Below, in pieces: positions 35,351-44,133 of a DNA stretch of 64,000 bases. Position 1 is the stretch's first letter. Every line of letters begins with the position of its first letter. Both the position numbers and the translations under genes were made by a program. The notes under the pieces were generated by a model that made no database searches, was not told where the DNA came from, and saw nothing but the letters and a program-made list of their open reading frames with translations. Source of the stretch: JAPHTQ01 sp050288165 (GTDB lineage Bacteria; Pseudomonadota; Gammaproteobacteria; Thiohalomonadales; Thiohalomonadaceae); NCBI GenBank assembly GCA_050288165.1, contig JBNKDG010000001.1:1-64000 (forward strand), written 5' to 3'.

Positions 35351-36589
35351 ATGGAAAACGATGAAGTCGCCAGCAATATCTTTGTAGGCCGCCAGCCGAT
35401 CTTTAACCGTAAGCAGGAAGTGGTTGCTTACGAACTGCTTTATCGCGCCAGCAATGAGGGTAATTTTGCTGAGTTTGCCGATGGCGACCGCGCCACCACG
35501 GAAGTTATTATCAACAGCGTGCTCGATATCGGCCTGGAGTCTATCGTCGGCACCCATCCTGCCTACTTCAATCTTACCGGCAGTTTTATCCGCGGCGACC
35601 ACCCGCTACCGCTGGACAATCGCCAGGTGGTATTGGAGATCCTCGAAGATATCGAACCAGATGAGCATGTTATCAACGGGATGCGCCAACTGGCGGAGAA
35701 TCAGTTCATCATCGCCCTCGACGACTTTGTCTACAACGACAAATTTGTCCCGTTGCTGGAGATCGCTCATATCGTCAAGCTGGAGGTAATGGGTAAAAGC
35801 GAGACAGAGTTGAGCCAGAAGATCGCCCAGCTCAAGCCGTTTGAGGTCAAACTGCTGGCGGAAAAGGTCGAGACCCACGAAGAGTTTGAGATGTGCAAGG
35901 CGCTGGGCTTCGAGTACTTCCAGGGCTATTTCCTGTGTAAGCCACACATCATCGAAGGGCGCAGTATGCCGGCCAACCGGCTGGTAGTGCTTAGCCTGCT
36001 GGCCAAATTGCAGGATCCAAATGCCGATATCGAGGAACTGGAGCAGCTCATTGTCCAGGACGTCTCGCTGACCTACCGCCTGCTGCGCTTCATCAACTCC
36101 GCCGCCTTCGCCCTGGGCAAAGAGGTGGAATCTGTGCATCGCGCGCTGATCCTGATCGGCACCAATACCATCAAAAAGTGGGTCAACCTGCTGCTGCTGG
36201 CGCGGATCGACGACAAGCCCCGTGAACTGATGCGCACCGCCCTGATCCGTGGCCGTATGTGCGAGCTGCTGGCGGGCCTGCATAACCATCCCCGCGATCG
36301 GGACCAGTATTTCACCTGCGGCCTCTTCTCCGTGCTGGATGCCCTGATGGACCGGCCCATGGCGGATCTGCTGGCGGAACTGCCCCTTAACAGTGAGGTA
36401 AAAGAGGCGCTGCTGGAGAGCAAAGGAGAGGCTGGCAAGGTGCTGACAGAGGTGCTGAATTACGAAAAAGGCGCCTGGCAGGAGCTGTTCGACAGTGGCA
36501 TCCTGGCAAGGGACTTTCGCGACTGTTACCTGCAGGCAGTGATGTGGGCGGACGAGAGCATGGGTAGCCTGCAGAGCATGAAAAAGTAG
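35351..36589 (+). CDS. EAL-HDOD domain signalling protein
   Basis: A 412-residue protein of the YuxH-type family: an N-terminal EAL-like domain (about 8-200, with IFVGRQPIFNRKQEVVAYELLYR) and a C-terminal HDOD domain (about 205-400, with LEQLIVQDVSLTYRLLRFINS). The EAL motif is replaced by YELLYR and several metal-binding positions look lost, so it is likely catalytically inactive for c-di-GMP and acts as a regulatory or scaffolding protein, as for related CdgJ-type proteins. It precedes the DnaA-box region. Confidence 0.9.
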   Translation: MENDEVASNIFVGRQPIFNRKQEVVAYELLYRASNEGNFAEFADGDRATTEVIINSVLDIGLESIVGTHPAYFNLTGSFIRGDHPLPLDNRQVVLEILEDIEPDEHVINGMRQLAENQFIIALDDFVYNDKFVPLLEIAHIVKLEVMGKSETELSQKIAQLKPFEVKLLAEKVETHEEFEMCKALGFEYFQGYFLCKPHIIEGRSMPANRLVVLSLLAKLQDPNADIEELEQLIVQDVSLTYRLLRFINSAAFALGKEVESVHRALILIGTNTIKKWVNLLLLARIDDKPRELMRTALIRGRMCELLAGLHNHPRDRDQYFTCGLFSVLDALMDRPMADLLAELPLNSEVKEALLESKGEAGKVLTEVLNYEKGAWQELFDSGILARDFRDCYLQAVMWADESMGSLQSMKK

Positions 36590-36962
36590 CCTCGCTAGCA
36601 AATCCTGAGTCGCTGCACAAGTCGGAAAAAGCCCTATTTTTTGACTTTTATACACATCGAAAAGCGCGGCGCGGCAATTGTCAACAGGCGGCGCGGAAAA
36701 ATATTAATCCAGGTCAATGAAATACGTAACCTGTTGTTAAATAGAATTTTTTTGTCGCTGGTGATTTTCTCGCCATTTTAAGACTTTTCCAGATTTCATG
36801 CGGCCTTGGCGCCTGTAGTCCCAATTCATCCACAAAGTTATCCACAGCTTTTGTGGATAAGTAATGAATGCCAACGGCGACAAGCAGTTAGCGCGATTTC
36901 TGTCATTAAACCTTAACAAGCGCGGCCAAGTTGGCCCGATCCGCGTGGTAGACTTCGGCCCC
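36590..36962. other. Intergenic region before priA with DnaA boxes and AT-rich tracts
   Basis: A gap of about 370 bp with T-rich tracts (ctattttttgacttttatac; aatagaatttttttgtcgc) and short AT-rich stretches, with GC-rich pieces in between. Three DnaA-box-like sequences cluster at 36826-36860. If the alternative priA start at 36864 were used, the gap would shrink to 274 bp. No coding sequence of its own is evident. Confidence 0.6.
36826..36860. promoter_or_regulatory. Cluster of DnaA boxes upstream of priA
   Basis: Two perfect DnaA boxes TTATCCACA occur at 36838-36846 (plus) and 36852-36860 (minus, tgtggataa), with a one-mismatch box TCATCCACA at 36826-36834. Three sites in 35 bp is far denser than chance. 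They lie about 100 bp before the priA ATG and may let DnaA control PriA or titrate DnaA. Confidence 0.75.
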
Positions 36963-39167
36963 ATGTCCCCACCTATTTTACGCATCGCTATCCCTTCACC
37001 CCTGCGTCGGCTGTTCGATTACCTGCCGCCGCGTCAAGCTGCCGCCGACTTCATTCCCGGACAGCGTTTTCTGGTGCCATTCGGTCGCGGCAAACAGGTC
37101 GGTGTGCTGGTGGAAGTGGCGGAAAAGAGCGAACTGCCTGCCGAAAAATTGAAGGCTGCGACGCGGCAACTGGATGAAGTACCGCTGTTCGATGAAGCGC
37201 TGATGAAACTGCTGCGCTGGGCGGCCGGGTATTACCACCACCCGCCCGGTGAGGTCTTCAGCGTGGCCCTGCCGGTGATGTTGCGCCAGGAGCGTGATGC
37301 CGCGGTGCGTGGGATCGAGGTGTGGCGTCTGAGTAATGCTGGGCACGCCGCCGATGAAGCGCAGTTCAAACGCGCACCGAAACAGCTGGCCCTGTTGCAA
37401 CTGCTGCAGGAGTATTCGGAAGGGGTGGAGGCGTCGCGTCTCGACAGCGAGGCGGAGAACTGGCGGCCGATCATGAAGCGGTTGGTGGAGAAGGGCTGGG
37501 TCGAGATCGAATTGCGTCCCTGCATTGCCACGCCGGAGCAGGAACAGGCGGAGACACCGCCCCCACTGAACGGCGCCCAGCAGCAGGCAGTCGATGCGCT
37601 GGCTGAACATACCAACGAATTTGCCACCCTGCTGCTGGAAGGGGTGACCGGTAGCGGCAAGACCGAGGTCTATCTGCAGGCAATGCAGCGGGTACTGAAT
37701 GCCGGGCAGCAGGTGTTGTTGCTGGTGCCGGAGATCGGTCTGACCCCGCAACTGCTGCGCCGCCTGCGTCGTCGCTTTCCCGTACCGATCGCCGTGCTCC
37801 ACTCCGGTCTCAGCGATGGTGAACGCCTTTGCGCCTGGCAGATGGCGCGGCAGGGCGAAGCGCCCATCGTCATCGGTACCCGCTCGGCAGTATTTACCCC
37901 ACTACCCAATCCGGGGCTGATCATCCTCGACGAGGAGCACGACCCCTCCTTCAAGCAGCAGGATGGTTTCCGCTACTCGGCCCGCGATCTGGCGGTGGTG
38001 CGCGCCCGTCTGCACAACATCCCGCTGCTGCTCGGCAGTGCCACCCCTTCGCTGGAGAGTCTGCACAACGCACAGCAGGGACGCTATCGCCATCTGTTGT
38101 TGCCGGAGCGGGCGGGTAGTGCGGTACATCCATCGATACGCCTGATCGACATGCGCCAGCAGCATATCGACGACGGTCTCTCCATGGCCCTGCAACAGGC
38201 GATGCATCAGCATCTCGACGCGGGCGGCCAGGTGTTGCTGTTCCTCAACCGGCGCGGCTATGCGCCGGTGTTGATCTGCCACGACTGTAACTGGACCAGC
38301 CAGTGCCAGCGCTGTGATGCGCACATGACCTATTACGCCCGCTCCGGTCGTCTGCGCTGCCATCATTGCGGTGCCGAACGGCCACGCCCGCCGCGCTGTC
38401 CCGAGTGCGGTGGTGAAGAGCTGCATCCGGTGGGGCAGGGCACCGAACGGATCGAACAGGGGCTGCGTAAGCGCTTTCCCGACATTGGCGTGGTGCGCAT
38501 CGACCGCGACACCACCCGGCGCAAGGGGGCGATGGGCGAACTGCTGGCGGAGGTCCATTCCGGTCAGGGACGCATCCTCATTGGCACCCAGATGCTGGCC
38601 AAGGGGCACCACTTCCCCGGCGTTACTCTGGTCGGGATCCTCGATACGGATCAGGGGCTCTACAGCGCCGACCTGCGTGCCGGTGAACGGATGGCGCAGC
38701 TCATCGTGCAGGTGGCGGGTCGGGCTGGGCGCGCCGACAAACCGGGCACGGTATTGATCCAGACCCGCGTGCCGGAGCATCCGCTGCTGCGCCTGCTGGT
38801 GGAGAAGGACTACGCCAGCTTCGCCACTGCCGCGTTGAGCGAACGGCAGGCGGCGGGCTTGCCGCCCTTCAGTCACCTGGCGCTGTTGCGAGCCGAGGCG
38901 GTGAACGCCGCCACACCGACGGAATTTCTCGAAGCGGCTCGGCAACTGGCGGAGCCGCTCGGCCATGACGGCGTCTGGTTGATGGGGCCGGTTCCTGCGC
39001 CGATGGAGCGCCGAGCCGGACGCAACCGCGCCCAATTGTTGCTCCAGGCAGAGAACCGTCAGGCGCTACAGCGCCTGCTCGCTGGCTGGGCGCCGCAACT
39101 GGAAACCCTCAAGGCCGGTCGCAGGGTGCGCTGGTCGCTGGATGTCGATCCAGTGGAGTTGTTCTAA
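36963..39167 (+). CDS. priA: Primosomal replication restart helicase PriA
   Basis: A 734-residue 3'-5' helicase that reloads DnaB at stalled forks. An N-terminal 3'BD (about 1-105: SPPILRIAIPSPLRRLFDYLP), Walker A LEGVTGSGKTEVYLQ, DEEH box (IILDEEHDPSF), and the zinc-binding CHDCNWTSQCQRC...CHHCG...CPECGG set are all visible. The ATG at 36963 matches E. coli PriA; an ATG at 36864 would add 33 residues. Followed by cytochrome b561, argS and ftsN-like genes. Confidence 0.96.
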   Translation: MSPPILRIAIPSPLRRLFDYLPPRQAAADFIPGQRFLVPFGRGKQVGVLVEVAEKSELPAEKLKAATRQLDEVPLFDEALMKLLRWAAGYYHHPPGEVFSVALPVMLRQERDAAVRGIEVWRLSNAGHAADEAQFKRAPKQLALLQLLQEYSEGVEASRLDSEAENWRPIMKRLVEKGWVEIELRPCIATPEQEQAETPPPLNGAQQQAVDALAEHTNEFATLLLEGVTGSGKTEVYLQAMQRVLNAGQQVLLLVPEIGLTPQLLRRLRRRFPVPIAVLHSGLSDGERLCAWQMARQGEAPIVIGTRSAVFTPLPNPGLIILDEEHDPSFKQQDGFRYSARDLAVVRARLHNIPLLLGSATPSLESLHNAQQGRYRHLLLPERAGSAVHPSIRLIDMRQQHIDDGLSMALQQAMHQHLDAGGQVLLFLNRRGYAPVLICHDCNWTSQCQRCDAHMTYYARSGRLRCHHCGAERPRPPRCPECGGEELHPVGQGTERIEQGLRKRFPDIGVVRIDRDTTRRKGAMGELLAEVHSGQGRILIGTQMLAKGHHFPGVTLVGILDTDQGLYSADLRAGERMAQLIVQVAGRAGRADKPGTVLIQTRVPEHPLLRLLVEKDYASFATAALSERQAAGLPPFSHLALLRAEAVNAATPTEFLEAARQLAEPLGHDGVWLMGPVPAPMERRAGRNRAQLLLQAENRQALQRLLAGWAPQLETLKAGRRVRWSLDVDPVELF

Positions 39168-39250
39168 CCAGCCACTAAACTCATTCATAGATTTTTAATA
39201 ATTTACCGATACCATCCTGCGCCTTATTGGCCACCTGAAAATAAGCTGCA

Positions 39251-39988
39251 ATGACAACGACCACCTATAACGATTACAAGGTATGGGATCGCGGCATCCG
39301 CTGGTTCCACTGGATCAACTTCCTCTCCGTACTCGGCCTGCTGGGCAGCGGTCTGGTGATCTACAACGGCAAGGCGCTTGGCCTCGCTGGTGAGGCGAAG
39401 ATCGCCATGAAAATCCTCCACACCAGCTTTGGCTACGTCATGGCCGCCAACCTGCTGTGGCGCATCGTGCAGGGCTTTACCGGCAGCCGCTTTGCCCGCT
39501 GGTCGGCGATCTTCCCCGGCAAGGGTTTCGTCGCCGAACTGCGCGGCTATCTGGCCAGCATGCGCAGCGGCGAACCGCACGCCTACCTCGGTCACAACCC
39601 GCTGGGTCGCCTGATGATCATGGCGCTGCTGGCACTGCTGCTGGTCCAGGCGATCACCGGTCTGGTGCTGGCCGGCACCGATCTCTACTACCCGCCGATC
39701 GGTGCCTGGATCGCCGAGTGGGTCGCCCCTGCCGGTGTCGATCCTTCGACCCTGCTGCCGGGCAACAAGGCGATGGCCGATGCCGCCGCCTGGGATGCGA
39801 TGCGCAGCTTCCGCAAACCGTTCGGCGAGACGCACGAAATCGTCTTCTTCCTTATCTGCTTCGCCGTGGTGGTACACATTGCCGCAGTGGTGGTGGGTGA
39901 GATCCGTGAGCGCGCCGGACTGGTCTCCGCCATGTTCAGCGGCCACAAGGTGCTGCCGAAGCCTCCGGTGGATGTCGACGAGAAATAA
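39251..39988 (+). CDS. Cytochrome b561-type integral membrane protein
   Basis: A 245-residue di-heme-type membrane cytochrome b. Candidate heme ligand His are H20 (RWFHW), H57 (KILHTSF), and a C-terminal His pair (ETHEIVFF and VVVHIAAV). Four helices: LNFLSVLGLLGSGLV, SFGYVMAANLLW, IMALLALLLVQAITGLVLAG and FFLICFAVVVHIAAVVVG. It resembles the cytochrome b subunits of quinone/hydrogenase-type membrane complexes; its redox partner is not identified in the window. Confidence 0.88.
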   Translation: MTTTTYNDYKVWDRGIRWFHWINFLSVLGLLGSGLVIYNGKALGLAGEAKIAMKILHTSFGYVMAANLLWRIVQGFTGSRFARWSAIFPGKGFVAELRGYLASMRSGEPHAYLGHNPLGRLMIMALLALLLVQAITGLVLAGTDLYYPPIGAWIAEWVAPAGVDPSTLLPGNKAMADAAAWDAMRSFRKPFGETHEIVFFLICFAVVVHIAAVVVGEIRERAGLVSAMFSGHKVLPKPPVDVDEK

Positions 39989-39999
39989 ACCAAAGCCAT

Positions 40000-40068
40000 A
40001 CCACGAAGCGCACGAAGGCCGCGAAGTAAGCATCGGGAAAACTTCGTGCTCTTCGTGTACTTCGTGGT
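40000..40068. repeat. Palindromic intergenic repeat (cacgaag type)
   Basis: Inverted arms accacgaagcgcacgaag (40000-40017) and cttcgtgtacttcgtggt (40051-40068), 16 of 18 complementary, form a 69-nt hairpin between cytochrome b561 and argS. CACGAAG-rich repeats of this kind are scattered in many bacterial genomes. It can end or stabilise the upstream transcript. Confidence 0.8.
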
Positions 40069-40167
40069 GCACTCTTTTCTGCCCTTGCACCTGCCCCGCC
40101 GGAGCACCGATAATGTCCCGCTTGTTCAACGGGCTACGCCCCACTATGCCGCCAATACCGGGACACG

Positions 40168-41934
40168 ATGAAACACCACCTCCAGCAACTCGTTAACGCC
40201 GCCCTGCAGTCGCTGCTTGCCGACGGTTCCCTCGACTGTGAACTGCCCGAGGGCATCACCATCGAGCGCACACGCGATCGCAGCCACGGTGACTTCGCCT
40301 GCAACATCGCCATGGTGCTATCCAAGGCGGCGCGCAGCAAACCGCGCGACCTGGCGGAGAAGGTGGTGGCCAACCTGCCTGCCTCTGAGCGGGTGGCTAA
40401 GGTCGAGATCGCCGGTCCCGGCTTTATCAACTTCACCATGGCCGAGGCGGCCTTCCATGCGGTGGTCGGCGAGGTGCTGGAAGCGGGCGAGGCGTGGGGC
40501 CGTTCCACCGTCGGTAACGGCAAACGGGTGCAGGTGGAATTCGTCTCCGCCAACCCCACCGGGCCGCTGCACGTCGGTCATGGTCGCGGTGCCGCCTATG
40601 GGGCCACCGTCGCCGATCTGCTGGCCGCCGCCGGTTTCGATGTCCACCGCGAATATTACGTCAACGATGCCGGACGGCAGATGGACATCCTCGGTACCTC
40701 CATCTGGCTGCGCTACCTGGAACTGGCCGGTGAGAAACTAGCCTTCCCGGTTAATGGTTACAAAGGTGATTACGTCTGGGACATCGCTGCGACTTTGCAT
40801 CGCGAGCATGGCGACGCCTTCCGTCACGCCACTGCCGATGTTTTCGAAAACATTCCCGCCGACGAGCCGGATGGTGGTGATAAAGAGATCCACATCGACG
40901 CGCTGATCGATCGCGCCAAGCAACTGCTCGGTGCCGCCGACTACCGTACCGTCTTCGACATGGGATTGGATACCATCCTGGCCGACATCCGTCAGGATCT
41001 GGAAGAGTTCGGTGTCACTTACGAAGAGTGGTATTCGGAGCGTTCACTGGTCGAAAGCGGTCGCGTCGACGAGGCGATCGAACAACTGAAGAAGTCGGGC
41101 CACATCTACGAAGAGCAGGGCGCGCTCTGGTTCCGCTCCACCGACTTCGGTGATGAGAAGGATCGGGTTGTCGTTCGCGACAACGGGGTGAAGACCTACT
41201 TCGCCTCCGACATCGCCTACCATTGGCACAAAATGGATCGCGGCTTTGATCGGGTGATCGACATCTGGGGCGCGGATCACCACGGCTACGTGCCGCGGGT
41301 AAAAGCCGCGCTGACAGCCATGGGCGACAAGAAAGATGCCGACAAACTCGACGTGCTGCTGGTGCAATTCGCCATCCTCTATCGCGGAGGTGAACGGGTG
41401 CAGATGTCGACCCGTTCCGGCTCCTTCGTCACTCTGCGCGAACTGCGCGACGAAGTGGGCAACGACGCGGCGCGCTTCTTCTACGTGATGCGCAAGTGCG
41501 AACAGCACATGGACTTCGATCTGGATCTGGCCAAGTCGCAATCCAACGACAACCCGCTCTACTACATTCAGTACGCCCACGCCCGCGTCTGCAGCGTGCT
41601 GCGGCAGATGAGTGAAAAGGGTTTCAGTCACGATCAAAACAACGGTCTGGAAAAGCTGGCGTTGCTCAACGAACAGCACGAACAGGATCTGATGCGCACC
41701 CTGTCGCGTTATCCTGAGACTGTGGAAGCCGCGGCGCTGACCCACGAGCCGCACCAACTCGCCCACTACTTGCGCGAACTGGCCAACGACTTCCACACCT
41801 ACTACAACGCCCACCAGTTCCTGGTCGATGATGCGGCGGTGCGCGATGCGCGTCTCTGCCTGATTCAGGCGGCGCGGCAGGCGATCGCCAACGGCCTGTC
41901 ACTGCTCGGCTGCTCCGCACCGGACAGCATGTAG
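40168..41934 (+). CDS. argS: Arginyl-tRNA synthetase ArgS
   Basis: A 588-residue class I synthetase. The HIGH equivalent is ANPTGPLHVGHGRGA; the KMSKS region is degenerate (QMSTRSGSF) as common in ArgS. The C-terminal DALR anticodon-binding domain ends the protein. It follows a repeat and precedes ftsN-like; the priA-argS-ftsN order is known in Pseudomonas. Confidence 0.97.
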   Translation: MKHHLQQLVNAALQSLLADGSLDCELPEGITIERTRDRSHGDFACNIAMVLSKAARSKPRDLAEKVVANLPASERVAKVEIAGPGFINFTMAEAAFHAVVGEVLEAGEAWGRSTVGNGKRVQVEFVSANPTGPLHVGHGRGAAYGATVADLLAAAGFDVHREYYVNDAGRQMDILGTSIWLRYLELAGEKLAFPVNGYKGDYVWDIAATLHREHGDAFRHATADVFENIPADEPDGGDKEIHIDALIDRAKQLLGAADYRTVFDMGLDTILADIRQDLEEFGVTYEEWYSERSLVESGRVDEAIEQLKKSGHIYEEQGALWFRSTDFGDEKDRVVVRDNGVKTYFASDIAYHWHKMDRGFDRVIDIWGADHHGYVPRVKAALTAMGDKKDADKLDVLLVQFAILYRGGERVQMSTRSGSFVTLRELRDEVGNDAARFFYVMRKCEQHMDFDLDLAKSQSNDNPLYYIQYAHARVCSVLRQMSEKGFSHDQNNGLEKLALLNEQHEQDLMRTLSRYPETVEAAALTHEPHQLAHYLRELANDFHTYYNAHQFLVDDAAVRDARLCLIQAARQAIANGLSLLGCSAPDSM

Positions 41935-41949
41935 AGGATGATCTAGACA

Positions 41950-42528
41950 ATGGCCCGTCGCGACTACGCCAAGCGCACCACCACTCGCAGCAACAAAAAG
42001 AAACCGTTGCCGGGTTGGGTGTGGATGCTCGGCGGTCTGGTGGCAGGTCTGCTTATCGCCTTCCTGGTTTATGTGCAGAAAGAGGGCAGCGCGCCGGCGA
42101 AGGTCGCGGCCAAGCCTGCGAACAAACCGGCAGTCACCGACACCCGCGAGGTGAAGAAGACCACGCCGCCGCCCGCACCGAAGAAAAAAGACGGCATCAG
42201 CTTCGACTTCTACAACATCCTTCCCGAACTGGAAGTGGTGATCCCCGATCTTGAACTGGGCAAGGAAGAGAAGGAACAGGCCACCTACTATCTGCAGGTC
42301 GGTTCATTCAAGAGTCAGGAAGAGGCGGAAACGCGCAAGGCGGAACTGACCCTGCTCAACTTTACCCCATCGATTCAGACCGTCACCGTCGACAACAGCC
42401 AGACCTGGCATCGCGTCCGTCTTGGTCCCTACACCGAGCGACGTGCAGTGGACAAGGCGCGTCGTCAACTGCAGGACAACGGCATCGACTTCATCATGCT
42501 CAAGGAAAAGAACAAAACCGCGGGCTGA
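41950..42528 (+). CDS. ftsN: SPOR-domain cell-division protein, FtsN-like
   Basis: A 192-residue protein: short cytosolic tail, one transmembrane helix (about 23-42, VWMLGGLVAGLLIAFLVYV), a Pro/Lys-rich linker and a C-terminal SPOR domain (about 110-185, YYLQVGSFKSQEEAETRKAEL) that binds denuded peptidoglycan. Position after argS matches FtsN in Pseudomonas. It is much shorter than E. coli FtsN (319), so the E. coli-style essential region is not clearly recognisable; the assignment rests on context plus domain. Confidence 0.85.
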   Translation: MARRDYAKRTTTRSNKKKPLPGWVWMLGGLVAGLLIAFLVYVQKEGSAPAKVAAKPANKPAVTDTREVKKTTPPPAPKKKDGISFDFYNILPELEVVIPDLELGKEEKEQATYYLQVGSFKSQEEAETRKAELTLLNFTPSIQTVTVDNSQTWHRVRLGPYTERRAVDKARRQLQDNGIDFIMLKEKNKTAG

Positions 42529-42534
42529 TCACGC

Positions 42535-43218
42535 ATGCCCTACGCTATCCTCATCACTGCGATCCTGCTGCTGGTTTTCGGCCCACAGTGGTGGGCGCAG
42601 TGGACCTTCCGCCGCTATAGCAAAGAGCGCAAGGACATCCCCGGCAACGGTGCTGAACTGGCGCGTCACCTGCTGAAAAAAATGAATATCGAAAACGTCG
42701 GTGTAGAACAGACCGACAAGGGCGATCACTACGATCCGAAGGTGCGCATGGTGCGCCTCAGTGAAGACAACCACAACGGACGTTCACTCACCGCAGTAGC
42801 AGTCGCCGCCCACGAAGTGGGCCACGCCATTCAACACCATCGCAACGAAAGCCTGCTCAACACCCGCACTCGCTTGATTCTCTTCGCGCAACTGGCGCAA
42901 CAGGTCGGCGCCGGATTTATGTTCGCCATTCCGCTGATAACCGCCTTCACCAAAGTGCCGCAAAGTGGCCTGCTGATGTTCTTCGTCGGCCTCGCCAGCA
43001 TGGGCATGGCCAGCGTGGTGCATCTGGTCACGTTACCGGTGGAGTGGGACGCCAGCTTCAACAAGGCACTACCGCTGCTGCAACACGGACAATACATCAA
43101 CGAAAAAGACGAACGGGCGGTAAAGAGAATCCTGCGCGCTGCGGCACTCACCTACGTCGCCGCTTCACTAGCCAGCCTGCTTAACCTTGCCAGATGGGTT
43201 CGCTTCTTTAGACGCTGA
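42535..43218 (+). CDS. YugP-type zinc metallopeptidase (Zn_peptidase_2)
   Basis: A 227-residue membrane-associated metallopeptidase. The HEVGH motif (H93-H97) is preceded by VAVAA and lies in the YugP family layout, with hydrophobic helices before and after (LITAILLLVFGPQWW; FMFAIPLITAFTKVP; LLMFFVGLASMGMASVVHLV). The C-terminal 14 residues (LLNLARWVRFFRR) are duplicated downstream in the tandem repeat. It lies 6 bp after ftsN-like and follows the argS operon. Substrate unknown. Confidence 0.9.
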   Translation: MPYAILITAILLLVFGPQWWAQWTFRRYSKERKDIPGNGAELARHLLKKMNIENVGVEQTDKGDHYDPKVRMVRLSEDNHNGRSLTAVAVAAHEVGHAIQHHRNESLLNTRTRLILFAQLAQQVGAGFMFAIPLITAFTKVPQSGLLMFFVGLASMGMASVVHLVTLPVEWDASFNKALPLLQHGQYINEKDERAVKRILRAAALTYVAASLASLLNLARWVRFFRR

Positions 43219-43468
43219 TCCTTTGCGACGTATCGCGTCCCTCCCCGCGACTAGCCTGCGGCCCCGTGTCCAGGACGCGACATCTTGCTTTACTAGCCAG
43301 CCAGCTTAACCTGGCCAGATGGATTCGCTTTTTTAGACGCTGATCCTTTGCGACGTATCGCGTCCCTCCCCGCGACTAGCCTTCGGCCCCGTGTCCGGGA
43401 CGCGACATCTTGCTTCACTAGAAAGATTGTTGAATCTGGCAAGATGGATTCGCTTCTTTAGGCGATAA
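43163..43468. repeat. 125-bp tandem repeat carrying copies of the peptidase C-terminus
   Basis: Three units with a period of exactly 125 bp: 43163-43287, 43288-43412, and a partial third 43413-43468. The first overlaps the last codons and stop of the peptidase. Each unit encodes the same C-terminal peptide: LNLARWVRFFRR-stop, then LNLARWIRFFRR-stop, then LNLARWIRFFRR-stop with several synonymous changes. Units 1 and 2 also contain a hairpin (tcgcgtcc at 43233 and 43358, ggacgcga at 43273 and 43398). Confidence 0.9.
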
Positions 43469-43694
43469 AGGGATTGTTTACCGCAATAGCGGCTGACGAT
43501 ATCCACCATATACCATGTTGGGTGATATCTCCGAGTTAAAGCAAAATCCGATAGTTTTCCTGCGGTTTTACGACAGAAGTCATTACCCTTATACACATTG
43601 GATGAATGTGTATAATGCAACAGGTGGTAGTTGGATGCTTGTCTGCCATGCAATTATCCGGGAATAACAAACAGTGGATATGGAGAGCTTCACG
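43469..43694. promoter_or_regulatory. Promoter region with palindromic operator upstream of a lipoprotein gene
   Basis: A 9-bp perfect inverted repeat tatacacat/atgtgtata spans 43590-43614 and overlaps a good -10 hexamer TATAAT at 43611-43616. It is 80 bp before the ATG of the lipoprotein gene. This looks like a repressor operator on a promoter; the -35 region is weak, fitting regulated expression. Confidence 0.6.
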
Positions 43695-44084
43695 ATGAGG
43701 AAAATTCTGATTAAGGTTATGGTTCTCGCTGTTATGGCTGGCGCGATGATCGGTTGTCGTTCCACGCCTGTTTACAATGTCGAGCAGCAAACAATTGTTA
43801 GTAACGGCAGCGCCAAGCTGGGCGATGTACAAAAAGCGATTATCGCTTCGGGAGCATCGTTGGGATGGCAAATGAAGGCCGTGAAGCCTGGTCATATCGT
43901 AGGCACACTTTACCTTCGTGACCACATGGCAAAGATCGATGTCAATTATTCAACTAAAAGTTACAGCATTACCTACAAGGATAGTAACAATCTGAATTAT
44001 GATGGAACGAATATTCACAGTAACTACAATGGCTGGATTCAGAATCTTCAGCGCAAGATAGATGCTTATCTAAGTGCTATCTAG
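43695..44084 (+). CDS. Putative lipoprotein, uncharacterised
   Basis: A 129-residue precursor with a lipoprotein signal: MRKILIKVMVLAVMAGAMIGC, Cys21 as the lipidation site in MIGC. The mature part has DVQKAIIASGASLGWQMK and a beta-rich C-terminus (YSTKSYSITYKDS, IQNLQRKIDAYL) reminiscent of small outer-membrane-associated lipoproteins. The start is ATG 43695 with GGAGAG 8 nt before; upstream starts at 43674/43680 are also possible. Expressed from its own palindrome-marked promoter. Confidence 0.8.
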   Translation: MRKILIKVMVLAVMAGAMIGCRSTPVYNVEQQTIVSNGSAKLGDVQKAIIASGASLGWQMKAVKPGHIVGTLYLRDHMAKIDVNYSTKSYSITYKDSNNLNYDGTNIHSNYNGWIQNLQRKIDAYLSAI

Positions 44085-44104
44085 TTTCTAGCCTGAAGTA
44101 TAAG

Positions 44105-44133
44105 AAAAGGCGCGTCATTGACGCGCCTTTTTT
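44105..44133. terminator. Bidirectional terminator between lipoprotein and glycosyltransferase
   Basis: A 12-bp perfect stem (aaaaggcgcgtc/gacgcgcctttt, loop att) followed by T on the plus strand; it also overlaps the TAA of the glycosyltransferase on the minus strand, so it ends both convergent transcripts. Confidence 0.9.

Noticed and set aside
35606..36655. A 349-codon antisense open frame inside the EAL-HDOD gene
   Set aside because: It mirrors codon bias of the real gene, has a His/Gln-rich sequence typical of antisense shadows and no recognisable domain.
36590..36962. Interpreting the DnaA boxes as the chromosomal replication origin
   Set aside because: Three boxes and AT-rich tracts are suggestive, but dnaA, dnaN, mnmG and other usual oriC neighbours are absent, and GC skew cannot be judged from this window.
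37902..39035. A 377-codon antisense open frame inside priA
   Set aside because: A GC-rich shadow of priA with arginine/glutamine-rich composition; no domain and priA is unambiguous.
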